Source: Arhodomonas aquaeolei DSM 8974 (GTDB lineage: Bacteria; Pseudomonadota; Gammaproteobacteria; Nitrococcales; Nitrococcaceae). From it: a stretch of 64,000 bases of DNA. Under the pieces are notes generated by a model, which had not been told where the DNA came from, made no database searches, and saw nothing but the letters and a program-made list of their open reading frames with translations. Location: assembly GCF_000374645.1 (NCBI RefSeq), contig NZ_KB894801.1, positions 1-64,000 of the forward strand. Direction: 5' to 3'. A program made the translations under genes and the position numbers. Shown here in pieces: positions 1-8,109 of this stretch. Within the stretch, counting starts at the first letter, position 1; every line of letters starts with the position of its first letter.

Positions 1-177
1 GAGATCCTTGATCCGCTTCAAATCCGACGCCTCAAGGCCGCCGTACTTCGAGCGCCACTGGTAGAACGTCGCCGTGCTGATACCCAGCTCCCGGCAGATA
101 TCCTTCACCGCCACGCCCTCTTCGGCGCGCTTCAGGGCGCTGACGATCTGGTGTTCGCTGTACCGGCTCTTACGCAT
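1..177 (-). CDS. IS3-family transposase OrfA, N-terminal part
   Basis: The 59 codons present encode the N-terminal helix-turn-helix of an IS3/IS911-type OrfA. The protein begins MRKSRYSEHQIVSALKRAEE and continues with a DICRELGIS recognition helix and a TFYQWRSKYGG segment, all typical of this family. OrfA binds the element ends and is normally joined to the OrfB integrase by a -1 frameshift. The gene runs off the window edge, so whether the element is intact or active cannot be judged. ATG at 175-177 on the minus strand is the only sensible start. Confidence 0.85.
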   Translation of the reverse strand, partial: MRKSRYSEHQIVSALKRAEEGVAVKDICRELGISTATFYQWRSKYGGLEASDLKRIKDL

Positions 178-256
178 GATGACCTCCAGGTCGAGACCGC
201 CATCATGCCGGAAGTTCTACTAATCCGTGGACCTAATCTACGGGAAGGGGACACCA
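1..256 (-). mobile_element. IS3-family insertion sequence, partial (one end)
   Basis: The element enters from the left edge of the window and contains the start of an OrfA transposase on the minus strand (1-177). Upstream of that gene the minus strand reads TGGTGTCCCC beginning at 256, which has the TG...CA terminus expected for an IS3-family inverted repeat. The other end lies outside the window, so neither the inverted repeat pair nor the target duplication can be confirmed. From 257 the DNA becomes AT-rich (about 262-300), unlike the rest of the window. The exact boundary is an inference. Confidence 0.55.
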
Positions 257-378
257 GATCGTCGCATTGACTATTTAACATAATATACATTACACGCAAT
301 TATGGATGCGTTAGGCGCGTGTGGAGCCGTCCGCCGGTCAAGGTAATCTGCCCTGGGCCTTCTGATCTTCCCGTGGGC

Positions 379-1305
379 CTATTCCGGCAACGGGATGTAG
401 TCGTACTCGTCGCCGACGACCTTGGGAAAGGTCTGCGCTCTCCACTCGGCCTTGGCCTGTTCGATGCGTGCCTTCCGGCTGGATACGAAGTTCCACTCGA
501 TATGGCGTTGTCCCAGAGGCTCTCCGCCGACGATTGCGATGCGTGCGTCGCGAGTGGCCTCGAGGATGATCCCTGGCGCGTCGGTGAATACCGCCATGGT
601 GTGCTCCGGGATTGTCGTGCCCCTGGCGGTCAGCCCGCCTTCCACGACATAGACGGCGCGTTCGTGCGCTTCCGGTACCGCCAGGCGCTGGCCTGCGCGC
701 AGGCGGGCCTCGACGTAAAGCGTCTGTGCGTACGTCCGCACCGGTGAGCTGACGCCGAATGCGTGGCCCATCATCACCCGGACCGGGACGCCGTCGACCT
801 CCACGCGGGGTATCGTGGTGTCCGGATAGTGATGGAATGCAGGCGCCGTCTCCTCGTCGGCCTCCGGCAGAGCGAGCCAGAGCTGGAGGCCATTGAGACG
901 ATGAGGCGCGGCGGTCACCTCCGGGCGCTCGCGCTCGGAATGCGTGATCCCTTTGCCCGCCACCATGAGATTGATGTCGCCGGGCCGAATGGGCTGATAG
1001 CTGCCGAGCGAGTCACGGTGCAGGATCTCCCCCTCGAAGAGATACGTCACGGTCGCCAGGTTTATGTGCGGATGCGGCCTTACGTTGATGCCGTCGCCTG
1101 GTGGGAAGTCCGTGGGACCCATGTGGTCAAAGAAGATCCACGGCCCGACCAGCTTGCGCTCGCGGGTCGGCAGCACGCGCCGGACGGAGAAGCCGCCGAG
1201 GTCGCGCTTGCGGGGCTCGATCAGCAGCTCGATGGCGTCGCAGCTCCGGGGGGCACTGCAGTCCTGCTCGTAGGTTTCACTGGATTCCGGGGCCAGGTTG
1301 CTCAT
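379..1305 (-). CDS. Pirin family protein
   Basis: A bicupin pirin of about 308 residues. The N-terminal cupin carries the metal-binding signature: RPHPH followed about 40 residues later by the GKGITHSE segment, giving the three His plus one Glu that bind iron in this family. Bacterial pirins are cytosolic; some show quercetin dioxygenase activity and others bind central metabolic enzymes, so the real role here is not known. I chose ATG 1305 because a GGAGG lies 5 nt upstream; an ATG immediately before it (1308) is too close to that site. The gene follows the aminotransferase on the same strand after a gap of about 160 nt that includes an AT-rich patch (about 1434-1465), so it may have its own promoter. 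Confidence 0.9.
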   Translation of the reverse strand: MSNLAPESSETYEQDCSAPRSCDAIELLIEPRKRDLGGFSVRRVLPTRERKLVGPWIFFDHMGPTDFPPGDGINVRPHPHINLATVTYLFEGEILHRDSLGSYQPIRPGDINLMVAGKGITHSERERPEVTAAPHRLNGLQLWLALPEADEETAPAFHHYPDTTIPRVEVDGVPVRVMMGHAFGVSSPVRTYAQTLYVEARLRAGQRLAVPEAHERAVYVVEGGLTARGTTIPEHTMAVFTDAPGIILEATRDARIAIVGGEPLGQRHIEWNFVSSRKARIEQAKAEWRAQTFPKVVGDEYDYIPLPE

Positions 1306-1469
1306 CATTCCCTCCGGCGGCGGCGATTTTCCGTCGCGACGTGGTAATGGTAGATCGCACGGCACGGCGATGCCTGTGCCGGGGAAATGCGTCTGCCCCT
1401 CTGTCGGATCGTTATCGTTGCCCGTTCGTCGAACTGATTTCTCTTAAAACAATTCTTTATCGACAAAGT

Positions 1470-2642
1470 CTAGAGAAGGTTCAAGCGTTCCCCGATCACC
1501 GCGGCGCGCTCGGCGGTGGTGTTCGCGAACGCGACACGCAGGTAACGCGCCTGGTCCGGGCCGAAGAAGTCTCCCGGCACGGTCACCACGCCGGCGTCCC
1601 TCGCCAGCCGCTCGGCGACCCCGCTCGAGGTCTCGTCCGGAAAAGGATGCCGGATGTAGGCGAAGTACGCGCCCATCGAACTCACCGGCCAGTCGGGCAC
1701 GCCGGTCATCGCGTCGCGGAACGCCTCGGCACGCCGTGCCATTTCGCGGCGGTTGTCCTCGCGCCACGCTGCGAGCGCCGGCAGGGCCCGCGCCACGGCG
1801 AACTGCGGGACGCGCGGGGCGCAGATCTGGAGGTTGTCCATGACCTTGGCGATCTCGGTGATGACGTCCGCGCCGGCGGTGACGGCGCCGAGCCGGTGCC
1901 CCGGGATGCAGAAGGACTTCGAGAAGCTGTAGAGCTGGATGACGTCGTGCGTCCAGTCCGGCTCGCCGAACAACCCATGGGGCATCTGGTCCTGCGCCGG
2001 GAGGAAGTCGCGGTAGGTCTCGTCGACGATGAGCCAGAGCCCACGCCGCCGGCAGACGGTGTGGATGGCCGCGACGGTCGCCGGCGGATAGATCGCCCCG
2101 GTCGGGTTGTTCGGCGTGACCAGTACCACCGCGCGGGTCCGTGGGCCGATGGCGGCCTCTACCCCGGTGGGATCGGGTACGAAACCGTATTCCGCGAGGC
2201 TTTCCAGGTGCTCCGTGCCGATGCCGAGCATCGACAGCGAGCTCTCATGGTTGAAGTAGAACGGATTGACGAGCAGCACGTTGTCGCCGGCCCCCGCCAC
2301 GGCCATGACCGCGGCCAGAAACGCCTGATTGCAGCCGGCGGTGATGTGCACGTTCTCCGGGCGGATGTCGCCCTTGTAGAGCGCGCTGACATGTTCGGCG
2401 TAGGCACTGCGCAGCGCGGCCTCGCCTTCGATGGGGCCGTAACCGGCGAATTCCGCGCTCCCGGCGGCCTCTGCGAGCCAGCCCAGGATGTCGGGGTGCG
2501 GCGGGTAGCCCGGCACGGCCTGGGCCAGGTCCACAAGGGGGCCGTGATCGCCGCTGTATGCCCTCGCCCACTGCTGGACGGCGGCGATGGGGGGCGGCGC
2601 GAGGCCGTGCACGGCGGGGTTGAATCCGGCGGTGTCGGTCAT
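1470..2642 (-). CDS. Class I/II pyridoxal-phosphate aminotransferase
   Basis: A 390-residue fold-type I aminotransferase. Visible family features are the NNPTGA segment, the VDETYRDF segment with the PLP-contacting Asp and Tyr, and SFSKSFCIPGHRLG, in which the Lys forms the Schiff base. It probably transfers an amino group between an amino acid and a 2-oxo acid, but the substrate cannot be read from the sequence. ATG 2642 gives a normal N terminus; its ribosome site (GGAAA) is weak. It lies 58 nt downstream of the lysR gene on the same strand, so the two may be co-transcribed, and across the divergent promoter from the guanidino transport operon, which may hint at related nitrogen metabolism. 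Confidence 0.85.
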   Translation of the reverse strand: MTDTAGFNPAVHGLAPPPIAAVQQWARAYSGDHGPLVDLAQAVPGYPPHPDILGWLAEAAGSAEFAGYGPIEGEAALRSAYAEHVSALYKGDIRPENVHITAGCNQAFLAAVMAVAGAGDNVLLVNPFYFNHESSLSMLGIGTEHLESLAEYGFVPDPTGVEAAIGPRTRAVVLVTPNNPTGAIYPPATVAAIHTVCRRRGLWLIVDETYRDFLPAQDQMPHGLFGEPDWTHDVIQLYSFSKSFCIPGHRLGAVTAGADVITEIAKVMDNLQICAPRVPQFAVARALPALAAWREDNRREMARRAEAFRDAMTGVPDWPVSSMGAYFAYIRHPFPDETSSGVAERLARDAGVVTVPGDFFGPDQARYLRVAFANTTAERAAVIGERLNLL

Positions 2643-2700
2643 GGGTTTCCGGCTGTGTCGCTGTCTCGTGTGTCGTGTCGGGGGCGAAATGCCTGCTGCG

Positions 2701-3726
2701 TCAGTGATCTGTACCGTCGCGGGGTGCGCCCGCCCCGGTCGCCGCCGCGGCATCGTCATGCCCGGCCCCGGAGGGGACATTACCACTACTGCGCCGCCGC
2801 CCGCTCCTGCGTGTGCCGGACTGTGGCTCCGCCAACGCGTTGCTGCCGTCGCGGGCGGCGTAGAGCCAGTCTATGAACACCTTCACGATGGGCGCCGCCC
2901 TCGCCTCGCTGCGGCAGGCGACGTAGAAGCTGTCCACGGCCGGCACGGAGCGGTCGAAGGGGCGGACGAGCACGCCCCGGGAGAGCAGTCCGCTGGCGGT
3001 CATGGTATCGCCCAGGGCCACGCCGTGGCCGAGCACCGCCGCCTCCAGGCCAAGGCGCGCGTCGCTGAGGAAATGATGGGTGCAGCGCCCGGCGAGGTCC
3101 GGGGCATCCAGCGCGCAGAGCCAGGCGTGCCATTCCCGGTGATCGGCGATGTGGAGCATTACGTGCTGTTCGAGGTCCCGGGGCGTGCGTAGCGGTCGGC
3201 TGTTCAGCAGCGTCGGGCTGACCACCGGGAAGAGCTCGAGGTTCGACCACAGCCGCACCCAGCAGTCCGTCAGGTTGCCGTCGCCGTAGAGGATGCAGAC
3301 GTCGTGCTCCGGCGAGTGCACGTTCTGCGGATCGTTGGATGAGGTCAGTGTCAGGCGGACGTCCGGAAACTGCTCGTTGAACTCCCGAATCCGCGGCAGC
3401 AGCCAGAACGAGAGCAGCGCCGGCGTGCAGCTCACCGACAGGTCTCCACGCGTGGAAGGCCGCCGGATCTCCGCCATCGCGGTGGCGATCTCCTCGAACG
3501 CCGAGGATACCGAAGGCAGCAGCCGTGCCCCCTGCGCGGTGAGCTTGAGGCGCTGCGCCTTGCGCTCGAAGAGCTGCACGTCGAGGGATGATTCCAGGGC
3601 GCGGAGCTGGTGACTGACGGCGCCGTGGGTCACGTTGAGCTCCCGCGCGGCCTCGGAGACCGAGCCCCTCCGGGCAGTGGCCTCGAAGGCGCGGAGCGGA
3701 TTCAGCGGGGGTAACCTGGAAGGCAT
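2701..3726 (-). CDS. LysR-family transcriptional regulator (GcvA-like)
   Basis: 341 residues. The N terminus holds the winged helix-turn-helix: the PLNPLRAFEATARRGS start, then SEAARELNVTHGAVSHQLRALE (read as two overlapping halves) and LFERKAQRLKLT. This N-terminal pattern is typical of GcvA-like regulators. A two-lobed effector domain follows. The last 45 or so residues are a low-complexity tail rich in Arg, Gly and Ala that most family members lack. The gene is divergent from the ureohydrolase/ABC operon, and a perfect LysR-type palindrome lies 17 nt upstream of its start, so it very probably controls that operon and itself. The effector is unknown, perhaps the guanidino compound being imported. 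Confidence 0.92.
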   Translation of the reverse strand: MPSRLPPLNPLRAFEATARRGSVSEAARELNVTHGAVSHQLRALESSLDVQLFERKAQRLKLTAQGARLLPSVSSAFEEIATAMAEIRRPSTRGDLSVSCTPALLSFWLLPRIREFNEQFPDVRLTLTSSNDPQNVHSPEHDVCILYGDGNLTDCWVRLWSNLELFPVVSPTLLNSRPLRTPRDLEQHVMLHIADHREWHAWLCALDAPDLAGRCTHHFLSDARLGLEAAVLGHGVALGDTMTASGLLSRGVLVRPFDRSVPAVDSFYVACRSEARAAPIVKVFIDWLYAARDGSNALAEPQSGTRRSGRRRSSGNVPSGAGHDDAAAATGAGAPRDGTDH

Positions 3727-3742
3727 TGTCAGGCCTCTCTTC

Positions 3743-3757
3743 GTGAGAAAAACTCAC
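3743..3757. promoter_or_regulatory. Probable LysR operator (T-N11-A palindrome)
   Basis: GTGAG and CTCAC form a perfect inverted repeat around a run of five A. The T at 3744 and the A at 3756 are separated by 11 bases, the standard LysR recognition geometry. It sits between the lysR start (3726) and the operon promoter, the usual place for an autoregulatory and divergent-activation site. That the neighbouring LysR binds it is inferred. Confidence 0.75.
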
Positions 3758-3780
3758 AAACAACAGAATAACATTGTCAA

Positions 3781-3808
3781 TTGAACTTTCATGTCGCGTT
3801 GCAATACT
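3781..3808 (+). promoter_or_regulatory. Probable sigma-70 promoter of the ureohydrolase/ABC operon
   Basis: TTGAAC at 3781-3786 and AATACT at 3803-3808 with a 16 nt spacer match the -35 and -10 elements moderately (5/6 and 4/6). The -10 is degenerate, as expected for a promoter that needs an activator. Transcription would begin near 3815, leaving a leader of about 80 nt before the ATG at 3894. Confidence 0.5.
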
Positions 3809-3840
3809 TCAGTAATAGCCAAACGGGCAGTTCTGGAACA

Positions 3841-3872
3841 GCGGGCCGGCACCGATAGCCTCGGTGGCCCGC
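3841..3872 (+). other. Stem-loop in the leader of the ureohydrolase mRNA
   Basis: GCGGGC (3841-3846) pairs with GCCCGC (3867-3872); inside it, after a 3-nt bulge, CACCGA pairs with TCGGTG around the loop TAGCC. The hairpin ends 21 nt before the ATG. It could affect stability or translation. It does not have the ACGR loops of the guanidine-II riboswitch, so I do not call it a riboswitch. Confidence 0.5.
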
Positions 3873-3893
3873 ACAACATTGAGTGGACGTAAC

Positions 3894-4958
3894 ATGGCCT
3901 GGGATCAGGACAAGCTCGAAGCACTGCGGCAGCGCTACTCGTCCAGCGGCGGTGACGATTTCCACGACCCGCGCTTCAAGCGCGTGGCGGCACAGGTGTT
4001 CGAGGGCGGAAACCGCTCCGCGCCCTATGCCGGGGTGCCCACCTTCCTGGATGCGCCCTACTCGCCCGTCGATCCCGCCAATCCGGACTTCGGCGACCTG
4101 CAGGTGGGCATCGTCGGCGTGCCCATGGATCTGGGTGTGACCAACCGTCCCGGGGCGCGTTTCGGGCCACGGGCGCTGCGCGCCATGGAGCGTATCGGCC
4201 CCTACAACCACGCGCTGGACTGCGCGCCGGTCATGGATCTCCGCGTCGCGGACATCGGCGACGTGCCCATGCGCAGCCGGTACCGCCTGGAGCAGAGCCT
4301 GGAGGATATCGAGGCCTTCCTGGCGAGGCTCGTGGATGCCGGCGTGGTGCCGCTCTCAGCCGGCGGTGACCACTCGATCACGCACCCCATTCTCAAGGCC
4401 GTGGCGCGGCGCCATGGGCCCGTGGGCCTGGTCCATATCGACGCCCACTGCGACACCGGCGGGCCGTTTGACGACACCAAGTTCCACCACGGTGGACCGT
4501 TCCGCAACGCGGTGCTGGACGGCGTCCTCGACCCGACACGCACGATCCAGGTCGGCATCAGAGGTTCCGCGGAATACCTCTGGGAGTTCTCCTACGATGC
4601 GGGTATGACCGTCATCCACGCCGAGGAGGTGCCGGGCATGGGCATCCCCGCGGTGATCGAGCGCGCCCGCGAGGTGGTCGGCGGCGGGCCGGTGTACGTC
4701 TCCTTCGACGTCGACGGCATCGATCCCTCCTTCGCGCCGGGCACCGGCACGCCGGAGGTCGGCGGCCTGAGCTCCCGCGAGGTGCTGGAACTGCTGCGCG
4801 GGCTCAAGGGACTTGAAATCGTGGGCGGCGACGTCGTCGAGGTCGCCCCCGAGTACGACACGACGACCAACACCGCCCACGTCGGTGCCCAGGTGCTCTT
4901 CGAGATCCTGAGCCTGATGGTCTACAGCCCGTCGATGGCGCGTCCGTCGCGGGAATGA
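3894..4958 (+). CDS. Ureohydrolase (agmatinase/guanidinobutyrase-like)
   Basis: A 354-residue arginase-superfamily enzyme that hydrolyses a guanidino compound to urea and an amine. All six metal ligands of the dinuclear site are present: H160 in GGDHS, D183, H185 and D187 in DAHCD, and D272 and D274 in SFDVDGIDP. It is longer than a standard agmatinase, with an N-terminal extension of some 50 residues. The extended FHHGG segment after the DAHCD motif resembles guanidinobutyrase/guanidinopropionase and guanidine hydrolase relatives. It is first in an operon with an ABC importer and an amidase, so the substrate is probably taken from outside the cell. ATG 3894 starts the conserved region; an upstream GTG-type extension is unlikely. 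Agmatine, 4-guanidinobutyrate, guanidinopropionate and guanidine all remain possible. Confidence 0.88.
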   Translation: MAWDQDKLEALRQRYSSSGGDDFHDPRFKRVAAQVFEGGNRSAPYAGVPTFLDAPYSPVDPANPDFGDLQVGIVGVPMDLGVTNRPGARFGPRALRAMERIGPYNHALDCAPVMDLRVADIGDVPMRSRYRLEQSLEDIEAFLARLVDAGVVPLSAGGDHSITHPILKAVARRHGPVGLVHIDAHCDTGGPFDDTKFHHGGPFRNAVLDGVLDPTRTIQVGIRGSAEYLWEFSYDAGMTVIHAEEVPGMGIPAVIERAREVVGGGPVYVSFDVDGIDPSFAPGTGTPEVGGLSSREVLELLRGLKGLEIVGGDVVEVAPEYDTTTNTAHVGAQVLFEILSLMVYSPSMARPSRE

Positions 4959-4995
4959 ACCGAAGCAAACGTCCAAAGAAGCCGGGGAGATACAT

Positions 4996-6084
4996 ATGAG
5001 CGACGAAACCAAGAACGGCATCACGCGCCGGGAATTCATCGGCGCCGGTCTGGCGGGGGCGGCGATGCTGTCCATGCCGCCGATCCTGCGGGCACAGAAC
5101 CGGACCCTGAAGGTCGGCGTCTACGGCGGCTACTTCAAGGATTCCTTCGACAAGCACATCTTCCCGGACTTCACCAAGGAGACCGGCATCGAGGTCCAGT
5201 CCGTCGCCGAGCCCACCGGCGAGGCCTGGCTGGTTCAGCTCCAGAACGCCGCCCGTGCCGGCCAGGCCCCGGCGGACGTCTCGATGATGGCCCAGGTGCC
5301 GCGGCTCAAGGGGGCCAATGCGAAGCTCTGGGCACCCCTTGATGCGGCGAAGCTCGACAACCGCAAGTACCTGCTGGATAACTTCGTCCATACCTATGAC
5401 GACGGCAGCATCTCCGGTCTGGGGGCGGTGAGCTGGTACATCACCCTGGTGACCAATACCGATACCTACCCCGAGCCGCCGGAGAGCTGGGCCGCCTTCT
5501 GGGACCCGGCGAACCGCGACAAGCTCGGCCTGCTTGCCCTGGTGAGCAATTCGTTCCTCCTTGAGATCACCGCGAAGACCTTCTTCAACGGCCACGACAG
5601 CCTCAAGAGCGAGGACGACATCCTCAAGGTCCTCGACAAGCTCGCCGAGGTGAAGCCGAACGTGCGTCTGTGGTACCGCGATGAGGGGCAGTTCCAGCAG
5701 GCGCTGCAGAGCGGCGAGATCCCCATGGGCCAGTACTACCACGACGTCACCGGTCTCGCCGCGGCGGACGGCTTCCCGGTGCGCTCGACCTTCCCGAAGG
5801 AAGGCGGCGTGCTCGATTCCGGCTCCTGGTGCGTGTCCAAGGCCTCCAACCGGCTCGAGGAGGCGCACCTGTTCATGAATTACATGTGCCGGCCGGATAT
5901 CCAGGCCAAGCTCGCCCGCCGGGTGGGCACAGCGCCGACGGTCAAGCGCGAGCACCTGGACCTCAGCGACGAGGAGTTCGCCGCGGTGGCCAGCGACAAG
6001 CCCCCGATCCTGCCGTACTACCAGATGTATCTGGATCGTGGCGACTGGCTCTCGGACCGCTGGACGGCGATGATCACCGGATAA
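4996..6084 (+). CDS. ABC transporter substrate-binding protein, Tat-exported, polyamine/spermidine type
   Basis: 362 residues. The N terminus has a twin-arginine signal (TRREFIGAGLAGAAM) ending near a cleavage site after ILRAQ, so the folded protein is exported to the periplasm by Tat. The rest is a type 2 periplasmic binding protein with the LKVGVYGGYF start typical of the PotD/PotF group that binds polyamines and related cations. It is followed by a strong hairpin and then the ATPase and two permease genes, the standard arrangement. Together with the ureohydrolase upstream, it probably captures a guanidino or polyamine-like solute. RBS GGGGAG lies a few bases before ATG 4996. Confidence 0.9.
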   Translation: MSDETKNGITRREFIGAGLAGAAMLSMPPILRAQNRTLKVGVYGGYFKDSFDKHIFPDFTKETGIEVQSVAEPTGEAWLVQLQNAARAGQAPADVSMMAQVPRLKGANAKLWAPLDAAKLDNRKYLLDNFVHTYDDGSISGLGAVSWYITLVTNTDTYPEPPESWAAFWDPANRDKLGLLALVSNSFLLEITAKTFFNGHDSLKSEDDILKVLDKLAEVKPNVRLWYRDEGQFQQALQSGEIPMGQYYHDVTGLAAADGFPVRSTFPKEGGVLDSGSWCVSKASNRLEEAHLFMNYMCRPDIQAKLARRVGTAPTVKREHLDLSDEEFAAVASDKPPILPYYQMYLDRGDWLSDRWTAMITG

Positions 6085-6095
6085 CCCGGAACCGT

Positions 6096-6120
6096 GGGCG
6101 GTGCCGTAACGGCACCGCCC
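6096..6120 (+). terminator. Intercistronic hairpin after the binding-protein gene
   Basis: GGGCGGTGCCG and CGGCACCGCCC form a perfect 11-bp stem with a TAA loop, 11 nt after the stop codon. No T run follows, so partial read-through or protection of the upstream mRNA is more likely than full termination. Such hairpins commonly let binding proteins be made in excess over the membrane parts. Confidence 0.75.
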
Positions 6121-6164
6121 TCCTCGCCCACTTGAAAAATCATCATTAACCACCTGGAATCCCA

Positions 6165-7235
6165 ATGAATGCAGACAGCCACGACGCGCTGACGCTGCAG
6201 GGCGTCAGCCGGCATTTCGGTGACGTCGCCGCCGTCTCCGAGGTGGACCTCACCGTGCCCCGCGGGAAGCTGGTCTGCTTTCTCGGCCCCTCCGGCTGCG
6301 GCAAGACCACGCTGCTCCGGCTCATCGCCGGGCTGGACATGCCCACCGGCGGGCGCATCGAGTTCGCCGGCCGGGACGTGACCGCCCTGCCCGCGCACAA
6401 GCGCAACCTGGGCATGGTGTTCCAGTCGCTGGCGCTGTTCCCGCACCTGAGCGTCGCCGAGAACATCGCCTATTCACTGCGTATCCGCGGGCAGGACAAG
6501 GCCGCCCAGCGCCAGCGCGCCGAGGAGCTGTTGGACCTGGTGCGCCTGCCAGGGGTCGGTGACCGCCACGTCTCCCAGCTCTCCGGCGGCCAGCGCCAAC
6601 GCGTCGCGATCGCCCGGGCGCTGGCCCTGGAGCCCGAGCTGTTCCTGCTCGACGAGCCGCTCTCCGCTCTGGACGCCAAGCTCCGCGAGGAGATGCAGGT
6701 GGAGCTCAAGCTGCTGCAGCAGCGCGTCGGCGTGACCACCATCCTGGTCACCCACGACCAGCGCGAGGCCATGACTATGGCGGACATGGTGGTGGTCATG
6801 CGTGACGGCGAGGTGCAGCAGATCGGCACGCCACTGGAGGTCTACCGGGACCCGGCGAATGCCTTCGTCGCCGAGTTCATCGGTACCAGCAACCTGCTCC
6901 AGGGCGAGGTGGTGGACGACACCAGCGTGCGCGTCGACGGCCATGTGCTCCAGGCCGCGCGGCTGCCCGCCGGCGCTGCGGCGGGCACCGCCGTCACCGT
7001 CTCGGTCCGCCCCGAGGACGTGCACCTCTATGCCGGCGACGAGGATGGTCCGAACCGCCTCTCGGGAACCGTGGCGTTCGTGCGCGACGTGGGTCAGAGC
7101 GTCGAACTCTATGTGGACTGCGGCGGCACGCGTATCACCAGTCACGTCCAGCCCCGCGATAAGCCGGATGTCCACCAGGGCCAGACCGTGACGGTGGAGC
7201 TTCCCCCCGAGGCCTGCGTGGTACTGAAGCGATGA
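6165..7235 (+). CDS. ABC transporter ATP-binding protein, PotA type
   Basis: 356 residues. Walker A is GPSGCGKTTLLR, the signature is [16 protein letters not shown], Walker B is LFLLDEPLSALD, and the switch His is in LVTHDQREAM. A C-terminal TOBE domain of about 100 residues follows, as in PotA and other polyamine, iron and sulfate importers. It powers the importer formed with the two permeases directly downstream and acts on the inner face of the membrane. Its stop codon overlaps the ATG of the first permease by 4 nt (ATGA), implying translational coupling. Confidence 0.95.
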   Translation: MNADSHDALTLQGVSRHFGDVAAVSEVDLTVPRGKLVCFLGPSGCGKTTLLRLIAGLDMPTGGRIEFAGRDVTALPAHKRNLGMVFQSLALFPHLSVAENIAYSLRIRGQDKAAQRQRAEELLDLVRLPGVGDRHVSQLSGGQRQRVAIARALALEPELFLLDEPLSALDAKLREEMQVELKLLQQRVGVTTILVTHDQREAMTMADMVVVMRDGEVQQIGTPLEVYRDPANAFVAEFIGTSNLLQGEVVDDTSVRVDGHVLQAARLPAGAAAGTAVTVSVRPEDVHLYAGDEDGPNRLSGTVAFVRDVGQSVELYVDCGGTRITSHVQPRDKPDVHQGQTVTVELPPEACVVLKR

Positions 7236-8098
7236 GCACGACTGCGACCGAAGGCACGACGGCCCGCAAGTGGCTTTTGAGCTATCCGACCCTGATGCTG
7301 GGCGTGTTCTTCGTGGGCCCGTTCGGAATCATGCTCGCGGTGAGCTTCTTCCAGCGCGTGGAGAGCGCGTTCTACAAGCCGGCGTTCGTATTCTCGAACT
7401 ACGCGCGGCTGTTCTCCTCGCTGTTCCTGGACAACCTCGCGTTCTCGCTCTATCTGGGCATGCTGGTCGCCGTGATCAGTGTCTCCGTGGCGTTCCCGTT
7501 TACCTACCTGCTCTCGCGCATGCGCATGCGCACGCAGACGATCTGGTTGGTGTTCCTGCTCTCGGTGCTCTCGCTCTCCGAGGTGATCATCGCGTTCAGC
7601 TGGTCGATCCTGCTCTCGCGCACCGCGGGGGTGTCCAACCTGCTGGTATGGCTCGGGCTGATGGATCACCCGGTGGGGCTCGCGCCCGGGTTCACCGCGG
7701 AGGTGCTGGGCTACTGCTACCTCACCCTGCCCTACACCGTGCTCATGCTCTACCCGTCCATGTCGCGGCTGGACCCGGAGCTCACCGAGGCCGCGCGCAC
7801 CCTCGGGGCCTCGCCGCAGCGGGCGTTCTTCAACGTGGTGATCCCGGCGATGCGCCAGCCGATCGTGGCCTCGCTGATCCTGGTGTTCGTGTTCACGCTG
7901 GGCGTCTACCTGATCCCGCAGATACTGGGCAATCCGGAGCACTGGACCCTGTCGGTGCTGATCACCGACCAGGCGGTCTACCAGTCCAACGTGCCGTTCG
8001 CGGCGGCGCTGGCGGTGTTCCTGCTGCTGACCAGCCTGGCGCTCATTCTGCTGACCTTCGTGCTGGGTGCGCGTGAGCGTATCCACACCGCGAGCTGA
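7232..8098 (+). CDS. ABC transporter permease, PotB type
   Basis: 288 residues with about six hydrophobic membrane segments. The EAA loop that docks on the ATPase is seen as ELTEAARTLGASPQRAFFNVV. The first permease of a heterodimeric inner-membrane channel for polyamine-type substrates. Its start overlaps the ATPase stop (ATGA at 7232), and the second permease follows after 11 nt. Confidence 0.92.
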   Translation: MSTTATEGTTARKWLLSYPTLMLGVFFVGPFGIMLAVSFFQRVESAFYKPAFVFSNYARLFSSLFLDNLAFSLYLGMLVAVISVSVAFPFTYLLSRMRMRTQTIWLVFLLSVLSLSEVIIAFSWSILLSRTAGVSNLLVWLGLMDHPVGLAPGFTAEVLGYCYLTLPYTVLMLYPSMSRLDPELTEAARTLGASPQRAFFNVVIPAMRQPIVASLILVFVFTLGVYLIPQILGNPEHWTLSVLITDQAVYQSNVPFAAALAVFLLLTSLALILLTFVLGARERIHTAS

Positions 8099-8109
8099 GG
8101 GCCGCTGCC

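Noticed and set aside
3810-3893. Calling the ureohydrolase leader a guanidine riboswitch
   Set aside because: The hairpin loop is TAGCC and not ACGR, and no other guanidine riboswitch core was recognised.
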